A DNA stretch of 64,000 nucleotides, taken from positions 25,415 to 89,414 of the forward strand of contig DASZVY010000060.1 in the NCBI GenBank assembly GCA_035546855.1. Reading direction: 5' to 3'. The notes beneath the pieces are model-generated. The model ran no database searches, was not told the origin of the DNA, and saw only the letters and a list, made by a program, of their open reading frames with translations. Below, one piece after another: positions 7,302 through 15,658 of the stretch. Within the stretch, counting starts at the first letter, position 1; the number at the start of each line of letters is the position of its first letter. A program made the position numbers and the translations under genes. This DNA comes from Nitrobacter sp035546855 (GTDB taxonomy: Bacteria > Pseudomonadota > Alphaproteobacteria > Rhizobiales > Xanthobacteraceae).

Positions 7302-9551
7302 TCAGGCCGTCATATGACGAGACGCCGGCAATCCCGCCAGCGCCTCGACCAGCGTCTCGCGGTCGAGCGGCTTGACCAGGAAGCCGTCCATGCCGGCCTC
7401 GAAGCAGGCGTAGCGATCGTCCACCAGCGTATTCGCGGTCAGCGCCAGAATGGCGGTGCGGCGCGCGCGCTGGCCGGCTTCGTAGGCGCGGATTCGCCTG
7501 GTGGTTTCGATGCCATCCAGCCGCGGCATCTGGACATCCATCAAGATGAGATCGTAGGGCGCGCCCGCGGTTTCCGCCGCGAGCCAGGACTCCAGCGCTT
7601 CCTCGCCGTTGGTGGTGACGACGACGTCGTGGCCGAGCCGGGTCAGCAGCGAGCGGATCAGCAGCGCGTTGATCTCATTGTCCTCGGCGACAAGGATCGC
7701 GAGATTCTGCGTGGGAGCGGTGGTCGGTGCTTCCGATTCCTCGATCGGCGTGCAGGCGTCCGCCTCGAGCTCCTGCGGCACGGCGTCGGCCGGCTGCGTG
7801 AGGCGGCCCGCGAGCGAGGCGGCGCGCAGCGGTTTGACGAGGTAGCCGGTGAAGGCAGCGAGTTCGTCGGCGTCGAGCTCGTGCCGCGTCGCCGGCGTCA
7901 CCAGCACGACGCGGCGCGCCGCGTGCGGCACGGCGTCCAGCGCCAGGTTCGCCGCGACGTCGGCGCCGAGCGACCTGTCGATCAGGATCGCGTGCCAGGC
8001 TCGTTCCGTGAGCAAAGCATGGGCGACGATTGGATCGGAGACCACGCATGTCGGCGCGCCCCAGCGCTCCAGCCGCCGGGCGATCAGGGAGGCTTCGATG
8101 GTCTGCGGCGTCACCAGCATGACCGGCTGTCCCGCGAGGTCGGGGACGGCGAAAGATGGTCGTTCGCCATCGGCGGCGGCGAGCGGAAGCGCCACCTCGA
8201 AGGTCGAGCCGCTTCCGGGCGCGCTCTGCAGCGTGATGCGTCCGCCCATCCGCTTGACGATGCGCTCGCTGATGCTCAGGCCAAGCCCGGTCCCGCCGTA
8301 GGTGCGGGCGGTCCGCTCATCGGCCTGCTCGAACTCCCGGAAAACCCGGCTCTGGGCATCCGGCGCGATGCCGATGCCGGTATCGCGGACCATGAAACAG
8401 ATGTCATCGGGCCGGATGCCGGGCTCGACAATCAGGGCAACGCCGCCGCTCGCCGTGAACTTGATGGCGTTGCCGGCGAGGTTCAGCAACACCTGCCGCA
8501 GGCGCGCGGGATCCCCGATCACCTCGGCCGGAAGCCGTTCGTCGACATAGCTCGCGATTTCCAGGTGCTTGGCTTCCGCGCGCGGCGCCAGCAGTTCGGT
8601 GATGTCCTCGACCAGATCGGTCAGCGCGAACGGGCGGTTGTCGAGATCGATCTTGCCGGCCTCGATCTTGGAATAGTCCAGCAACTCCTCGACCAGCGAC
8701 AGCAGCGCGTCGCCCGATGTCTTGACGGCGCGGACATAGGTCGTCTGCTCCGCCGTCAGCGGGGTGTCGAGAAGCAGTCCGCTCATGCCGATGATGCCGT
8801 TCAGCGGCGTGCGAATCTCATGCGACGCCATGGCGAGGAAGCGCGATTTGGCGCGGTTGGCGGCGTTGGCGTGATCGCGCGCGTCGGCGAGTGCGCGCTC
8901 CGTTTCCGCGCGTTCCGTCACGTCGCGTCCGACCGAGCGCAGTTCGCCTGGCTGGTTTGCGTCGATCCGCACCAGTCCTTCGCGCCAGGCGATCCAGCGG
9001 GGGCCAAGCGCGGTCTCGACCTTCTGGTCGTGCGCGGCGGTGCCGTTGGCTTCAAACGATCGCACGCCCTGCGCGAGGACCGGGAGCGAAAATGAGCTGC
9101 CGATCAATTCCGCGCGGGATCGTTGCGCCAGCGCGCAATAGGCGTCGTTGACGAATGTGATGCGGCCCTCTGCGTCGCGCAGGACCACGAGGTCGCTCTG
9201 CGATTCGAACAGGCTGCGGGCGCGTTCTTCGGCTTCCTTCAGTTCCCAGTTGCGGTCCGCAAGCGCCTCGTTGTGAAGGGCCATTTTCCGGAGTTTTCTG
9301 CGGAGCCAGCGCAGGCGCATGCTCACCACCGCCAGCGCAAGGCAGGCGAGGGCGAACAGGAAGCTCACGCCCATCGCAAACGTGTTCGGATCGTAATGGG
9401 ACCGGTCGGACAGGGCTCCCGACACGAAGCCGTACGCGCTTCCGAACGTGATGGAAAAGATGGTGAGTGCGCGGATGGCGAAACTGATCCGGGGATGGCG
9501 ACGGGCCAGGCGGCGCAACCGTGCTTTGAACCGGAATATTCGCGCCGCCAT
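7302..9551 (-). CDS. Hybrid sensor histidine kinase
   Basis: A 749-residue membrane-anchored kinase. In order: two hydrophobic segments around residues 23-48 and 58-78; a PAS domain near 110-225; a HisKA domain with the phosphoacceptor His244 in ASHEIRTPLNG; an HATPase domain with GTGLGLSI near residue 420; a degenerate receiver-like stretch near 470-590; and a complete receiver near 620-740 with its phosphorylated aspartate in LILMDVQMPRLDG. No separate response regulator or HPt gene is adjacent, so signal and output are unknown. Confidence 0.92.
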   Translation of the reverse strand: MAARIFRFKARLRRLARRHPRISFAIRALTIFSITFGSAYGFVSGALSDRSHYDPNTFAMGVSFLFALACLALAVVSMRLRWLRRKLRKMALHNEALADRNWELKEAEERARSLFESQSDLVVLRDAEGRITFVNDAYCALAQRSRAELIGSSFSLPVLAQGVRSFEANGTAAHDQKVETALGPRWIAWREGLVRIDANQPGELRSVGRDVTERAETERALADARDHANAANRAKSRFLAMASHEIRTPLNGIIGMSGLLLDTPLTAEQTTYVRAVKTSGDALLSLVEELLDYSKIEAGKIDLDNRPFALTDLVEDITELLAPRAEAKHLEIASYVDERLPAEVIGDPARLRQVLLNLAGNAIKFTASGGVALIVEPGIRPDDICFMVRDTGIGIAPDAQSRVFREFEQADERTARTYGGTGLGLSISERIVKRMGGRITLQSAPGSGSTFEVALPLAAADGERPSFAVPDLAGQPVMLVTPQTIEASLIARRLERWGAPTCVVSDPIVAHALLTERAWHAILIDRSLGADVAANLALDAVPHAARRVVLVTPATRHELDADELAAFTGYLVKPLRAASLAGRLTQPADAVPQELEADACTPIEESEAPTTAPTQNLAILVAEDNEINALLIRSLLTRLGHDVVVTTNGEEALESWLAAETAGAPYDLILMDVQMPRLDGIETTRRIRAYEAGQRARRTAILALTANTLVDDRYACFEAGMDGFLVKPLDRETLVEALAGLPASRHMTA

Positions 9552-9717
9552 GGATGACCCAGGTTTTGAGGAGCAGGTTTGCCTGTGAGGGAACCTCGCG
9601 GCGCCCCGCGCGTCGCATGTCCCCGGCGAGGATGCGGGGATGATGTTGCGAAGTGCTTGAGAACCGGTGTGAGACCCTGCCCGATGCGAACAGGGTTAAT
9701 GAGGCCCTAAGGAGGAC

Positions 9718-10179
9718 TCATAGGGATGCGGCAAGACGCGCGGGCGCCCGATGCGCGCTGACCACGAGGGCGGCGGCATCCTGCACGGTGAACGTCTTCG
9801 ATTGCACATAGATTCGGTAGTCGGCGCCGCCCTCCCGCGACAGATAGATGACCGGCATCGCGGCGGATGCGGTTGCCGTCACGCCGATCAATCGCGTCGC
9901 GGCGGTGGTTTCGCAGCCCGTGCTGTCGGGCGCGTCCGCGTCATCGGCGACCGCGAAGTCGGCGATCGCGGGATCGTCGACGATCTGGACCCTGACCGTG
10001 GCGGCGTCGGGATCGCGGGTGAAGCTGACGAAGGATTGGGCGCGCCACGGCGCGGCAATTTGGACGGACGTCTGCCCGAGAGCGATGCAGGGCCGCGGGC
10101 CCGACGTCATGTCCACCCCGGCAAAGATGCCGGCCAGGATCAGGGGAAACGTCGAGGCGAGAATCTTGAAACGCAACAT
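9718..10179 (-). CDS. Hypothetical exported protein
   Basis: A 153-residue protein that I cannot assign. It starts MLRFKILASTFPLILAGIFAG, which looks like an N-terminal signal or anchor segment, and continues with a hydrophilic domain. The ATG at 10179 was preferred over an upstream ATG because the longer version reads through the inverted repeats at 10202-10253. It stands alone between the sensor kinase and comM. Confidence 0.6.
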   Translation of the reverse strand: MLRFKILASTFPLILAGIFAGVDMTSGPRPCIALGQTSVQIAAPWRAQSFVSFTRDPDAATVRVQIVDDPAIADFAVADDADAPDSTGCETTAATRLIGVTATASAAMPVIYLSREGGADYRIYVQSKTFTVQDAAALVVSAHRAPARLAASL

Positions 10180-10201
10180 CGCTGGTCCTCGCCAGTGTCC
10201 C

Positions 10202-10347
10202 GAATCCGAAGTTCGCCTCACCATGCAGTCCCTTCGTAGCGAACTTCGGATTCGAAAGGACACCAGCAAATTTATGATTCTGGCGTGGTTTAGGTTCAGA
10301 ACTTCGCTTGAAGGACTTGCGGAGAAAATGAAGCGAACTTCTGAACC
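10202..10347. repeat. Two consecutive intergenic inverted repeats
   Basis: Arms GAATCCGAAGTTCGC at 10202-10216 and its exact complement at 10239-10253 form one hairpin. A second pair follows at 10293-10309 and 10331-10347 (GGTTCAGAACTTCGCTT and its complement, one mismatch). Both share the GAAGTTCGC core, so they are related. They lie in the gap between comM and the exported protein; function as mRNA structure or dispersed repeat is open. Confidence 0.8.
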
Positions 10348-10449
10348 ACCACACTGGTGGCACAATCCCGCAACAGGCGGGCTCATGGTTGGCGGAGCGT
10401 AAACAAAACTCGTTACCGTCGCGTTGACGGCGCCAAAGGGGGACGCCGC

Positions 10450-11350
10450 TCAGGCGGCGCGGCGGACATCTTCCGCGAGCGCGCGGTAGGACAGCGCCTC
10501 CGCGAGATGCAGCCGGCCGATCGTCTCAGCGCCGTCGAGGTCGGCCAGCGTGCGCGCCACCCGCAGCACGCGATGATAGCCGCGCGCCGACAGTCGCATG
10601 GTTTCGGCGGCATCGCGCAACAGTTTCAGCCCCGGCGCGTCCGGTTGCGCGATGGTGTCCAGCAGCGATGCCGGGGCTTCGGCATTGGTGCGGATGGTGG
10701 GGTAGCCGGCGGCGGCATAGCGGCTCGCCTGAATGTCGCGCGCGGCGGCCACGCGCCGCGCGACCTCGGCCGATCCCTCGGCAGGCGGCGGCAAAATCAG
10801 ATCGGCCGCGGTCACCGCGGGGACTTCGATGCGCAGGTCGATGCGGTCCATCAGCGGTCCGGAGATGCGCGCCTGATAGTCGGCGGCGCAGCGGTCGATG
10901 CGGCCGCGCTTGCAGGCATAACCGGGCTCGAAGGCCTGGCCGCAGCGGCAGGGATTCATCGCCGCCACCAGCATGAATCGCGCAGGGTAGGTGACGCGGT
11001 GGTTGGCGCGCGCGACCGCGACCTCGCCGTTCTCCAGCGGCTGCCGCAGCGAATCCAGCACGCGCGGATCGAATTCCGGCAGTTCGTCGAGGAACAGCAC
11101 GCCGTTGTGGGCCAGCGAAATCTCGCCGGGCCTGGCGCGCACGCCGCCGCCGGTGAGCGCGGCCATGCTGGCGGAATGATGCGGCGCGCGGAACGGCCGC
11201 CGCGCGGTCAGCGCGCCGTTCTCGATTTCACCGGCCACCGACGCGATCATGGAGACCTCGAGCAGTTCGGTCGGTGACAGCGGCGGCAGGATCGAGGGCA
11301 GCCGCGCCGCCAGCATCGATTTGCCGGCGCCGGGCGCGCCGATCATCAGC
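10450..11350 (-). pseudogene. comM: comM, 3' part, cut off by island insertion
   Basis: This is the C-terminal 298 codons of a YifB/ComM family Mg-chelatase-like AAA ATPase. The reading begins directly at the insertion point with the Walker A region MIGAPGAGKSMLAARLP, then Walker B HNGVLFLDELPEF and the C-terminal Mg_chelatase_C region ending near AEALSYRALAEDVR. The missing N-terminal 215 or so residues are at 63301-63943. Joining the two across the 5-bp TCAGC restores GGHHLL-MIGAPGAGKS in frame. In this arrangement the gene is split; the ATP-binding half has no promoter or start of its own. Confidence 0.95.
11346..11350. other. Left attachment core (attL), TCAGC
   Basis: The five bases TCAGC occur at the comM/island boundary here and again at 63301-63305. 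To their left the sequence is comM; to their right it has no relation to comM. The size of the repeat is too short for a tyrosine-recombinase core and typical for large serine recombinases. Confidence 0.85.
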
Positions 11351-11359
11351 CTCGTGTGC

Positions 11360-11382
11360 TACATTTACTTCAGATAAATGTA
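11360..11382. promoter_or_regulatory. Inverted repeat between attL and recombinase gene
   Basis: TACATTTA at 11360-11367 and TAAATGTA at 11375-11382 are perfect complements separated by seven bases. The element lies 10 bases from the core and 20 bases before the recombinase start. It could be a recombinase-binding half of the attachment site, an operator or both. Confidence 0.6.
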
Positions 11383-11402
11383 ACTCAACTAAACTATACT
11401 TC

Positions 11403-13100
11403 ATGAAGTCGGCGGTCAGCTACATCAGGTTCTCGAGCCCGGAACAGGCCAAGGGCGACAGTTTTCGGCGTCAGAGCGAGGCGGCTGCGGCCTGGGCGGC
11501 ACGCAACGGCTATGAGATCAAGCAGTCGTTGAAGGACCTTGGCATCTCGGCCTATCGCGGCCGCAACGAGCAGGCCGGCGAATTCGGCGACTTCCTCGCA
11601 GCAGCCGAAGCCGGAGACTTGCCCAAGGACTCGGTTCTTATCGTCGAGAATCTGGACCGCGTGTCCCGTCAGGCGCCGCGGAAGGCGCTGACGACGTTCC
11701 TCCGTCTTATCAACGCCGGCGTCGGCATCATGACGCTGACCGACGGGACCCTGCATACCGCCGAATCCTTAGACCGCGATCCGATAGGCATGGGACTGTT
11801 CGGAGCGCTGATGGTGATGGTTCGGGCGAACGGCGAGTCCCGTCTCAAGGGTGAACGCGTCGCAGCGGCCTGGTCGAGGAAAAGGACCAAGGCCCGCGAA
11901 GCGGCCGTCCCGCTGACCGATCGGATCCCGAACTGGCTCGACTCCAAACGCGACGAGACGGGACGGCGGACATTCGCCGAAAACGGGCACGCGGACACCG
12001 TACGCCGCATCTTCGCGGAGACCGCGCAAGGACTCGGGCGGCGCATGATCGCAAAGGGGCTCAATCGGGACGACAAGCCAACCTTCCTATCCGGGAACGG
12101 CTGGCAGATATCGACGATCGGAAAGATACTCGCCGGCAGAACGGCGCTCGGCGAGTATCAGCCTTGCCGGAGGGACGAGACCGGCAAGATCGTGCCCGAC
12201 GGCGAACCGATCCTCAATTACTATCCGGCCGTCGTCGACGAAGCCCTCTGGACGCAGGCGAATGCGGCGATCCGGCTTCGACGAAGGAACGGCGCCGGTC
12301 GCCCCCAGCGGCAAGGCTTGAACCTGATTCCGGGTTTGGGTTGGTGCGTCTGCGGCGAGCGGATGGCATTCCTCAACAAGGGACTACCGCCCAAGGGTGG
12401 CCAGTATTTCGTCTGTTCGGCGGCGCAACGAGAGGCCACCTGCACCAACGCAAGGCTGTGGTCGGCGAAGGCTGTCGAACGGTACCTGATCCACCAGATC
12501 GACCGAGCGCGGCTCGACGAGGCGATCGAGCCCGTCGAGATCTCCGGTCCGCCCGCCCGAAATTTCGAAGCGGAAATCGCGGATCTCGAAGCGAAGAGGC
12601 AGGGAGCGATCGCCTCCATCCTACGCAATCCCGACAATGCGCTCGGCGCCGAAATGGAGCGTCTGGCGAATTCCCTGTCGGATCAGATCGCGGAGGCTCA
12701 CCGACAGCGCGACGCTGCGGTCGCCGAGGAGCGGTCGAAGCCGCACCTGCCGACAGTCAGAGCGGCCTTGCAGGACGTTGCCTCGCTCGTCGCGGAGCTC
12801 GAGACCGCTTCGGTCGAGGACAGGTTGGCGCTGCGGATGCGGCTCACCCAACAGATCAGAACCGCCTTCGCTGAGATCGTCTTCGGATCACACACGATTT
12901 CCGGAATGATCGCGCTTCCCGGCATGCCGAAGAGCATGAAGGGGGCGTTCGGACTGCCGAAGCCTATCGTCGTCAAGACGATGAAGGATGGCACGCAGCG
13001 ATGGTTCTATCGGCACATGATCTTCAGCGACGAGCCGCTTTTGGTCGAATCCTTGGGCGGCGGAAAGGGAGGCTTGCTGGGAGCGCGATCATCTCGCTGA
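11403..13100 (+). CDS. Large serine recombinase
   Basis: A 565-residue site-specific recombinase. The N-terminal resolvase domain shows Y-x-R-x-S (YIRFSS) with Ser11 as the likely nucleophile, and VENLDRVSR near residue 85. A recombinase domain follows near residues 185-300, then a zinc-ribbon-like region with Cys pairs (WCVCGERM, FVCSAAQREATC) near 325-350 and a coiled region near 405-480. The frame is open upstream into comM, but ATG 11403 starts the conserved domain. Position and orientation at the island edge make it the likely integrase. No small directionality factor is seen beside it. Confidence 0.93.
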   Translation: MKSAVSYIRFSSPEQAKGDSFRRQSEAAAAWAARNGYEIKQSLKDLGISAYRGRNEQAGEFGDFLAAAEAGDLPKDSVLIVENLDRVSRQAPRKALTTFLRLINAGVGIMTLTDGTLHTAESLDRDPIGMGLFGALMVMVRANGESRLKGERVAAAWSRKRTKAREAAVPLTDRIPNWLDSKRDETGRRTFAENGHADTVRRIFAETAQGLGRRMIAKGLNRDDKPTFLSGNGWQISTIGKILAGRTALGEYQPCRRDETGKIVPDGEPILNYYPAVVDEALWTQANAAIRLRRRNGAGRPQRQGLNLIPGLGWCVCGERMAFLNKGLPPKGGQYFVCSAAQREATCTNARLWSAKAVERYLIHQIDRARLDEAIEPVEISGPPARNFEAEIADLEAKRQGAIASILRNPDNALGAEMERLANSLSDQIAEAHRQRDAAVAEERSKPHLPTVRAALQDVASLVAELETASVEDRLALRMRLTQQIRTAFAEIVFGSHTISGMIALPGMPKSMKGAFGLPKPIVVKTMKDGTQRWFYRHMIFSDEPLLVESLGGGKGGLLGARSSR

Positions 13101-13150
13101 TCGGCATCGCTCGCGATAGTTCATAGCCCCGTCCCAAATTGACCTAACGA

Positions 13151-13181
13151 AAGAGCTCCCGCCTCATCGGCGAGAGCTCTT
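13151..13181. terminator. Hairpin between convergent genes
   Basis: AAGAGCTC (13151-13158) pairs with GAGCTCTT (13174-13181); after one mismatch CGC pairs with GCG inside, leaving a seven-base loop. It lies 50 bases after the recombinase stop and just before the end of a gene on the other strand, so it could act in both directions. There is no clear T run. Confidence 0.5.
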
Positions 13182-13203
13182 CTGGATGCGTTCGTTGATG
13201 CAC

Positions 13204-13479
13204 TTACGTGCCCGAATGAAGCTTTCCGGTCGCCTTCAACCTTGCGGCGAGCTTGCCGTTCAGGTCGAAGAATTGCAGCTCCGAAATCTGGACGCCCGCC
13301 CGCAGATATTCCGCGGGGAGAGTCGCCTTCAGCTTGTCTTGCAGCGCTGAGTTCAGCTTGCCGTTCAGTAACGACTCGATCTGGCCGTTCAGCTTGAGTT
13401 TGCCGAGCAGCCCGTTTGCGTCCGCCGTCACGACGTCGGCGGTCGCGGTGACCACACCATCCGAAATGACGGGGATCAT
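13204..13479 (-). CDS. Hypothetical protein fragment (91 residues)
   Basis: A small lysine/leucine-rich frame starting MIPVISDGVVTATADVV with internal repeats of LNG/LNGK (KLKLNGQIES, LLNGKLNSAL, DLNGKLAARL). I do not recognise it. The same frame continues upstream of the ATG for eight codons to a TAG, and beyond the TAG into another coding-looking stretch, so this may be the remaining C-terminal half of a larger broken gene. Confidence 0.35.
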   Translation of the reverse strand: MIPVISDGVVTATADVVTADANGLLGKLKLNGQIESLLNGKLNSALQDKLKATLPAEYLRAGVQISELQFFDLNGKLAARLKATGKLHSGT

Positions 13480-13500
13480 GTCGATAGCCAGATGAGCTTG

Positions 13501-13680
13501 CTACGACACAAGGATCGTCTCGCCGATGACCCGATCCTTCATACGCACCGTCCAGAGACCGTGCCACTCAGGCACGGTGACGATGGCGCACTTGTTCAGG
13601 AAATAGCGAGCCTGCAGGTTGATCTTGATCGAACGTCCGTTGGGCAGGACCTTGGCGTCCCAGACGTTCCAGTTTTCGGA
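13501..13680 (-). pseudogene. Truncated unidentified coding remnant
   Basis: Reading the minus strand back from the TAG at 13501-13503 gives a coding-like C terminus: ENWNVWDAKVLPNGRSIKIN, then LQARYFLNKCAIVTV and PEWHGLWTVRMKDRVIGETI. The balance of residues resembles a real protein, but the 5' side runs into the IS110 remnant, so the N terminus is gone. Not identified. Confidence 0.35.
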
Positions 13681-13707
13681 GCACCGACGTGAGGCACTTC
13701 CATTGCA

Positions 13708-14071
13708 TAGGTGGGCAGTGGCGTGACCTTCCGCTCTGCCGTAGATGATCCTGTCCGATTCACGTCGTCGAAGAAGGTTGGCCCTTGGGCCGGTCTGACG
13801 CCCTCACGCAATCAGTCTGGCGAACGTGATGTATCGGGCGGCATCACAAGGGCCGGAGATGTCAACCTGCGTCGCGCGCTTTGTCAGGCCGCGACCGTCA
13901 TGTTGAACCGGGGGCGCTCGACATGGCTCAGAACTTGGGCTGCACAGATAGCACGCCGCCGCGGTCGCAAGTGGCGCTTGCTCGGCGCATCGGAGTGAGA
14001 TCCTTCACCGAATTTGGATCGACGGTACCGTCTTCCAGGCAGAGGCACCGATCATTCCGCGAGGGATTTAA
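13708..14071 (+). pseudogene. IS110-family transposase remnant, frameshifted
   Basis: The C-terminal Transposase_20 region of an IS110-type transposase is clear: VDDPVRFTSSKKVGPWAGLTP, then NQSGERDVSGGITRAGD and LRRALCQAATVMLNRG. After RRRGRK the match leaves this frame (Q-VALARRIGV in the next frame) and shifts again to LHRIWIDGTVFQ, ending at TAA 14069-14071. Two frameshifts and loss of the DEDD N-terminal half mean it is dead. It marks past insertion activity at the island's left flank. Confidence 0.8.
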
Positions 14072-14640
14072 CGAACTGAAACTCACACAGTTGCCCGCTT
14101 GACCGCAGGCCTTCGAGATCCCCCAGGGACGTGGTTCCTATGATGCCGAGGTCAGGGCTGTTGCCGAACCTCATCGAGCACGCCAATGAGATGGGCACAT
14201 AGGAAACTGCATCGAACCAGCATCATGTTGGCAGCTCGCGCGCTGACCACGGACCGAAGCATGCACCCGGGTGATCTCACAGGAAGGCCGCGGCTCGGAG
14301 CATATACTGCGCCGCTCACTATCTGTTCGCCGCCACGTCGGCCTGCAGGCGGACGATTACGCTTGTTCAAAATCGCTTGACTGGGGCGGCTTCGTTACCG
14401 AAGTCCTGACCCCAGATAATACTGCTCGTGGAGGAAGGTCAGATCCTGTTCCCATTCGTCAATCGCCCTGGCGAGTCCTACAGGATCGCGCTTTTCGCGT
14501 TCCGTGTGAACGAGGCGAGGGAATTGGCGAACTTCTGCAATCGCCGTCCGCTCTGCGGCGCCCCTCGATCCGGAAGAACACCGACTGATAAATATTACTT
14601 TGCAATATGAGAAATGCCTCTATGATATAGATCATCGTGC
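14072..14640. other. Gene-free stretch
   Basis: About 570 bases with only short unconvincing open frames on both strands. I see no family motif, transposase end or RNA gene. It is probably decayed sequence between the IS110 remnant and the catabolic genes. Confidence 0.5.
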
Positions 14641-14679
14641 CGTTATTCGCTTCGGCTAGGGAAGACGAAACGAATAACG
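14641..14679. promoter_or_regulatory. Long inverted repeat before the lactonase gene
   Basis: CGTTATTCGCTTCG at 14641-14654 pairs with CGAAACGAATAACG at 14666-14679 (13 of 14 positions) around an 11-base spacer. It ends 18 bases before ATG 14698. It could be an operator for the downstream operon or a leader hairpin; an A run (CAAAAAACG) follows, not a T run, so a terminator on the + strand is unlikely. Confidence 0.55.
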
Positions 14680-14697
14680 CAAAAAACGCGGGGGGAC

Positions 14698-15624
14698 ATG
14701 GTGCGCGTGATCGAAATCGCGACCGGCCTGCAGTTTCCGGAAGGACCCGTCGTTTTAGGCGATGGAACGATTCTGGTCGTGGAGATTGCGCGCAAAACCC
14801 TGACGCGAATTCGCCGCGACGGTAGCTTTCAAGTCGTGGCCGCGCTTGGCGGCGGCCCGAACGGCGCAGCGATCGGGCCTGACGGTCGCTGCTATGTTTG
14901 CAACAATGGCGGCCTTTCGTTCGTCGAGCGGAATGATCGCCTGCTTCCCGGTTTGGCGGCCTCCGATTATGAGGGCGGCGGAATCGATGTCGTCGATCTG
15001 ACGACAGGAAAAGCCGAGCGTCTCTATGAGAAGTGCGGCGACATCCAACTGCGGGGGCCGAACGATCTGGTCTTCGACCGTCAAGGCGGCTTTTGGTTTA
15101 CTGATCTGGGCAAGACGTTCAAGCGCGCTCGACAGCGGGATCGCGGAGCAGTGTTTTATGCGCGCGCTGACGGGAGTTTTATCAAGCAGGCAATTTTTCC
15201 GCTTGATGGTCCAAACGGCATAGGCTTGTCGCCGGACGGCTCAGCCCTCTACGTCGCGGAATCTCATACGGGACGAGTGTGGGCCTTTCAAATTTCAGGT
15301 CCTGGCGAAATCCAGCCGCACACAGGACCAATCCCCGGTGAGATCGGCCGGATGCATTTTTCGGCATCCCATTATGCGATATTCGACTCGCTTGCGATCG
15401 ATGCAGCCGGCAACATCTGTGTGGCGGACATACCCTTTGGGGGGATCAGTGTGATTTCACCAGACGGCGGATTGATCGAGCAGTACCCCACTGGCGATCC
15501 CTTCACTACGAATATCTGCTTTGGAGGAGGGGATCGCCGGACAGCTTACATCACCGCATCGTCGTCGGGACGGGTGCTGGCACTCGAATGGCCGAGGCCT
15601 GGACTTGCGCTGGCGTGGAATTGA
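14698..15624 (+). CDS. SMP-30/gluconolactonase-family protein
   Basis: A 308-residue six-bladed propeller of the SMP-30/LRE family, which includes lactonases that open sugar and other lactones with a bound metal. Family landmarks are EGPVVLGDG near residue 15, GPNGAAIGPDGRCYVCNNGG near 55, RGPNDLVFDRQGGFWFTD near 120 and GPNGIGLSPDGSALYVAES near 175. ATG 14698 follows a GGGGGAC ribosome site. It is first in a run of five same-strand genes. It could hydrolyse a lactone intermediate; the substrate is not known. Confidence 0.8.
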   Translation: MVRVIEIATGLQFPEGPVVLGDGTILVVEIARKTLTRIRRDGSFQVVAALGGGPNGAAIGPDGRCYVCNNGGLSFVERNDRLLPGLAASDYEGGGIDVVDLTTGKAERLYEKCGDIQLRGPNDLVFDRQGGFWFTDLGKTFKRARQRDRGAVFYARADGSFIKQAIFPLDGPNGIGLSPDGSALYVAESHTGRVWAFQISGPGEIQPHTGPIPGEIGRMHFSASHYAIFDSLAIDAAGNICVADIPFGGISVISPDGGLIEQYPTGDPFTTNICFGGGDRRTAYITASSSGRVLALEWPRPGLALAWN

Positions 15625-15658
15625 GCAAGAAACATCAGCAGAAGAAGGTGCAACCGAC

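Noticed and set aside
13121..13567. Minus-strand frame MARSLDGAYEGS... over the small hypothetical gene
   Set aside because: Its residue pattern is that of an out-of-frame shadow, and the alternative frame at 13204-13479 has more protein-like composition.
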